This document shows, one piece after another, positions 22,226-24,223 of a stretch of DNA of 24,223 nt. Position numbers and translations under genes: made by a program. Under the pieces are notes generated by a model. It was not told where the DNA came from. It searched no databases and worked only from the letters and a program-made list of their open reading frames with translations. Origin of the DNA: Maricaulis sp. (GTDB taxonomy: Bacteria; Pseudomonadota; Alphaproteobacteria; Caulobacterales; Maricaulaceae); contig NZLV01000147.1 in NCBI GenBank assembly GCA_002694345.1, positions 1 to 24,223 of the forward strand, given 5' to 3'. How positions within the stretch are numbered: position 1 is the stretch's first letter; every line of letters begins with the position of its first letter.

Positions 22226-23380
22226 ATGGCGAGTGGCAAAAGCCGGGACGAGATCCGCGAAGAGATCTCCAATATCGACCGGCAATTGATCGAGGCGATC
22301 GCAAGACGGTCGGAACTGGTCGAGGAGATCCTCGAAGCCAAGGCCCGAAGCGGTCAGCCGGTCCGCGACCGGGAGCGGGAACAGGCTGTCCTGCGCGGTG
22401 CCCTGGAACTGGCCCGAGCCAAGGGTGTGCCGGACAAGCTGGTCGAGAACCTGTTCCAGGACCTGTTTGAAATCTCCATCCGCCGCCAGCGCGAACGCTT
22501 TGACAGCATGCGCAATGAGGAGCTCAACGAGGCCAGCGTCGCCTATCTCGGCGGGCCCGGCAGCTACAGCCATATCGCAGCCCAGAAAGTCTTCGAGCGG
22601 CGCAATGCGACGGTCGTCCCGTCGCCCAAGCGGGATTTCGTCTCGATCTTCCGGTCCGTGGAAAATGCCGAAGTCGATTTCGGCGTGATTCCGATCGAGA
22701 ACACCACGACCGGCTCGATCAACGAGGTCTATGACATCCTGATCAATTCCAAGACCCAGATCATCGGCGAGTTCTTCCTGCGTGTGGATCACTGCCTGGT
22801 CGGCCGCGCGAGCGGGCAGGGGCGTCTCAACCGCGTCTATGGCCACCCGCAAGCGCTGGCCCAGTGCCGCCGCTACATCTCCTCCCATCCGGAGCTGGAA
22901 ACGCATATGGCCGCGTCGACCACGCGCGCGCTGGAGCGTCTCCTGGAAGCCGATGACACGGCCTGTGCCGTCGCCGGTGAGGATGCGGCCCGCCTGTTCG
23001 GCATGGACATCCTGGAGCGCGGGATCGGTGACCACGAGCAGAACATCACCCGTTTCATCGTGATCGGTCGCAAGACTTCCTTCCCGACGCGGGAAGTGGA
23101 GAGCAAGACCTCCATGATGTTCACCACGCGCGACACACCGGGTTGCCTCGTCGATGCCCTGCTGGGCTTCCGCGACAATGGCATCAACCTGGTGAAGCTG
23201 GAATCGCGTCCGATTGCCGGCAATCCCTGGGAAGAGATGTTCATCATGGATGTGGAGGGCCATGTCGAGGACAAGGCTATCCGCGAGTCCATGACCGTGC
23301 TGGAGGAACACACGCGGGAGATCAAATTGCTCGGCTGCTATGCCGCCGACGCGATCGACCGCGTCAGCCTGGCTGAATAA
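22226..23380 (+). CDS. pheA: Bifunctional chorismate mutase / prephenate dehydratase (P-protein)
   Basis: The enzyme converts chorismate to prephenate and then to phenylpyruvate, the committed steps to phenylalanine. It has 384 residues. Residues 1 to about 92 are an AroQ-type chorismate mutase helix bundle (REEISNIDRQLIEAIARRSELVEEI). Residues about 105-285 are prephenate dehydratase, opening with AYLGGPGSYSHIAA (a variant of GPxGTFS), with VIPIENTTTGSINE at 154-167 and TRFIVIG at 275-281 (Thr276 expected catalytic). Residues about 295-375 form an ACT domain whose GCLV (306-309) and ESRP (326-329) are the Phe-binding motifs of feedback inhibition. The ATG at 22226 has AAGGA eight bases upstream. 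Expression is probably controlled by the leader peptide and attenuator immediately upstream. No terminator is visible between pheA and the tetR-family gene. Confidence 0.96.
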   Translation: MASGKSRDEIREEISNIDRQLIEAIARRSELVEEILEAKARSGQPVRDREREQAVLRGALELARAKGVPDKLVENLFQDLFEISIRRQRERFDSMRNEELNEASVAYLGGPGSYSHIAAQKVFERRNATVVPSPKRDFVSIFRSVENAEVDFGVIPIENTTTGSINEVYDILINSKTQIIGEFFLRVDHCLVGRASGQGRLNRVYGHPQALAQCRRYISSHPELETHMAASTTRALERLLEADDTACAVAGEDAARLFGMDILERGIGDHEQNITRFIVIGRKTSFPTREVESKTSMMFTTRDTPGCLVDALLGFRDNGINLVKLESRPIAGNPWEEMFIMDVEGHVEDKAIRESMTVLEEHTREIKLLGCYAADAIDRVSLAE

Positions 23381-23401
23381 GGCCGTACCGAAGCGACGAA
23401 T

Positions 23402-23435
23402 GAACATTGTTCGCATCCTGAAACCAGCCTAGTTT
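23402..23435 (+). promoter_or_regulatory. Candidate tetR promoter with overlapping palindromic operator
   Basis: TTGTTC (23407-23412), a 17-bp spacer and TAGTTT (23430-23435) would start transcription at about 23442. The perfect palindrome GAACA-T-TGTTC (23402-23412) covers the -35, an ideal position for autorepression by the adjacent TetR-family protein. Confidence 0.45.
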
Positions 23436-23436
23436 G

Positions 23437-24099
23437 ATGGTCATGGGAACGACGCCGAACACCGAGACCCGGACGGCTCCGCGACCGCGCGGCCGCCCGG
23501 GTCTGACACCTGAAGTTCGCGAGCAGGCGCTTGCGGCAGCAGGGCAATTGCTGGCTGAAGAGGGGCTGAGCGGGATGCAGGCGCGCGCGATCGCCCGTCG
23601 TGCCGGCCTGTCCGTTGGCTCCATCTACAAGCTTTTCGGGGATATCGAAGATCTGATCCGGGAGCTGAACTACCAGACCTATCAGGACATCGCCGATCAT
23701 CACCAAGCCGCCTTGGCCAAGGCGAATCTGCCCGATGACGCAGTCCATGACCGTCTCATGGTGCTGGGCCGGGCCTATATCGAGTTCGTGGTCACGCAGA
23801 ATGCCCGCTGGAGCGCCTTGCTGACCTTCAATGCCCGGCACGGCGAGGCCCTGCCGAAGGAATACCACGACATCGAAGATGATCTGCTGGACATCGTCGC
23901 CAATGAATTGGCGAAGGCACCGGGATTTGACGAATTCGACTATCGCGCCCGCTCGTCCCGGGCCCTTTGGGCTGCGGTTCACGGCATCATCACGGTGGGG
24001 CTCCCCAATGCCCGGGCCAGTGATCCCGTCGCGGAAGCCCTGGCCCAGATTGATCTCGTTGTGACCGGCCTCTTGTGCCAAGCTGCGAAACGCGCCTGA
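23437..24099 (+). CDS. TetR/AcrR family transcriptional regulator with WHG-type C-terminal domain
   Basis: This is a roughly 220-residue dimeric DNA-binding repressor. After a basic, Pro/Arg-rich arm (RPRGRPGLTPE), the helix-turn-helix lies at about 24-70 (REQALAAAGQLLAEEGLSGM, then ARAIARRAGLSVGSIYKLFGDIEDLIREL), matching the TetR consensus. The C-terminal ligand and dimer domain includes WAAVHGIITVGLP, characteristic of the WHG subgroup. The ligand and target genes cannot be deduced. Starts at ATG 23437 and ATG 23443 are both possible; neither has a Shine-Dalgarno. The predicted promoter would start the mRNA almost at 23443, so the transcript may be leaderless. The gene follows pheA by 56 bp on the same strand. 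A link to pheA is not supported, because the palindrome over the tetR promoter suggests simple autoregulation. Confidence 0.9.
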   Translation: MVMGTTPNTETRTAPRPRGRPGLTPEVREQALAAAGQLLAEEGLSGMQARAIARRAGLSVGSIYKLFGDIEDLIRELNYQTYQDIADHHQAALAKANLPDDAVHDRLMVLGRAYIEFVVTQNARWSALLTFNARHGEALPKEYHDIEDDLLDIVANELAKAPGFDEFDYRARSSRALWAAVHGIITVGLPNARASDPVAEALAQIDLVVTGLLCQAAKRA

Positions 24100-24106
24100 C
24101 GGGGAC

Positions 24107-24136
24107 TTGCTTGCGGCCCCCCGGGCAGACTAGAAA
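24107..24136 (+). promoter_or_regulatory. Candidate promoter of tRNA-Val
   Basis: TTGCTT (24107-24112), an 18-bp spacer and TAGAAA (24131-24136) predict a start near 24143, about 25 bases before the tRNA. A CCCGC/GCGGG hairpin (24143-24155) falls in the predicted 5' leader. Confidence 0.4.
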
Positions 24137-24167
24137 GCGCGTCCCGCTCCGGCGGGTCCGATGGAAT

Positions 24168-24223
24168 GGGCGGTTAGCTCAGCTGGGAGAGCATCTCGTT
24201 TACACCGAGAGGGTCGGGGGTTC
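24168..24223 (+). tRNA. tRNA-Val (anticodon TAC), 3' end outside window
   Basis: The 5' acceptor strand is GGGCGGT (24168-24174), followed by TA at positions 8-9 and a D-arm GCTCAGCTGGGAGAGC. The anticodon stem TCTCG/CGAGA encloses TTTACAC with anticodon TAC at 24201-24203. The T-arm begins at the window edge (GGTTC), so the last 20 or so bases are missing. Confidence 0.95.

Noticed and set aside
1..24223. CRISPR array, prophage, transposase, toxin-antitoxin or defence island
   Set aside because: No repeat-spacer array, recombinase or defence domain was seen; all long frames are housekeeping or ordinary accessory genes.

Overview
The window is GC-rich (roughly 62-65% by eye) and densely coding, and it reads as ordinary chromosome of an alphaproteobacterium. 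The order tig-clpP-clpX-lon, a glnB-glnA pair, a GyrB/ParE-type topoisomerase subunit, PII with Tyr51, a malic enzyme fused to a phosphotransacetylase-like domain and a TTGCAC-type -35 all fit that group. The overall gene set resembles Hyphomonadaceae/Caulobacterales such as Maricaulis. That genus-level guess comes from memory of gene order, not from a search. No prophage, insertion sequence, CRISPR array or defence system was seen.

Layout. Positions 1-5204 (minus strand): the 5' part of parE, cut by the window edge; a small SLT-type lytic transglycosylase-like lipoprotein; and a large autotransporter. Positions 5205-6983 (minus): glnA with glnB upstream. Positions 7114-13099 (plus): a bifunctional NAD(P)H-hydrate repair enzyme, malic enzyme, a small secreted protein of unknown function and a MATE exporter. 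Positions 13096-15107 (minus): a TPMT-like methyltransferase that shares its stop tetranucleotide with the MATE gene, and a protein that looks like a catalytically dead GGDEF-EAL tandem. A tRNA-Leu(TAG) lies at 15125-15209. Positions 15523-21909 (plus): trigger factor, clpP, clpX and lon, a protein-quality-control cluster. Positions 21997-23380 (plus): a Phe-controlled transcription unit with leader peptide, attenuator and bifunctional pheA. A TetR-family regulator and the 5' part of tRNA-Val(TAC) finish the window.

How the genes work together. Trigger factor receives nascent chains, and ClpXP and Lon degrade misfolded or regulatory proteins. GlnB senses 2-oxoglutarate and glutamine status and GlnA makes glutamine; both carry their modification tyrosines (Y51 and Y396). 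PheA commits chorismate to phenylalanine. It appears to be controlled twice by its product: allosterically through an ACT domain with GCLV and ESRP motifs, and transcriptionally through a 23-codon leader peptide with four Phe and two Tyr codons, followed by a perfect 10-bp terminator and mutually exclusive alternative pairings.

The most interesting signals are: the pheA leader/attenuator; an intrinsic-terminator-like hairpin whose loop holds the start codon of the transglycosylase-like lipoprotein; a histone-H1-like Lys/Ala repeat tail on trigger factor; a 10-bp direct repeat flanking a 9-bp inverted repeat between clpX and lon; a tandem 11-bp repeat across the malic-enzyme stop codon; a palindrome over the likely promoter of a possibly leaderless tetR gene; and the degenerate GGDEF-EAL protein.
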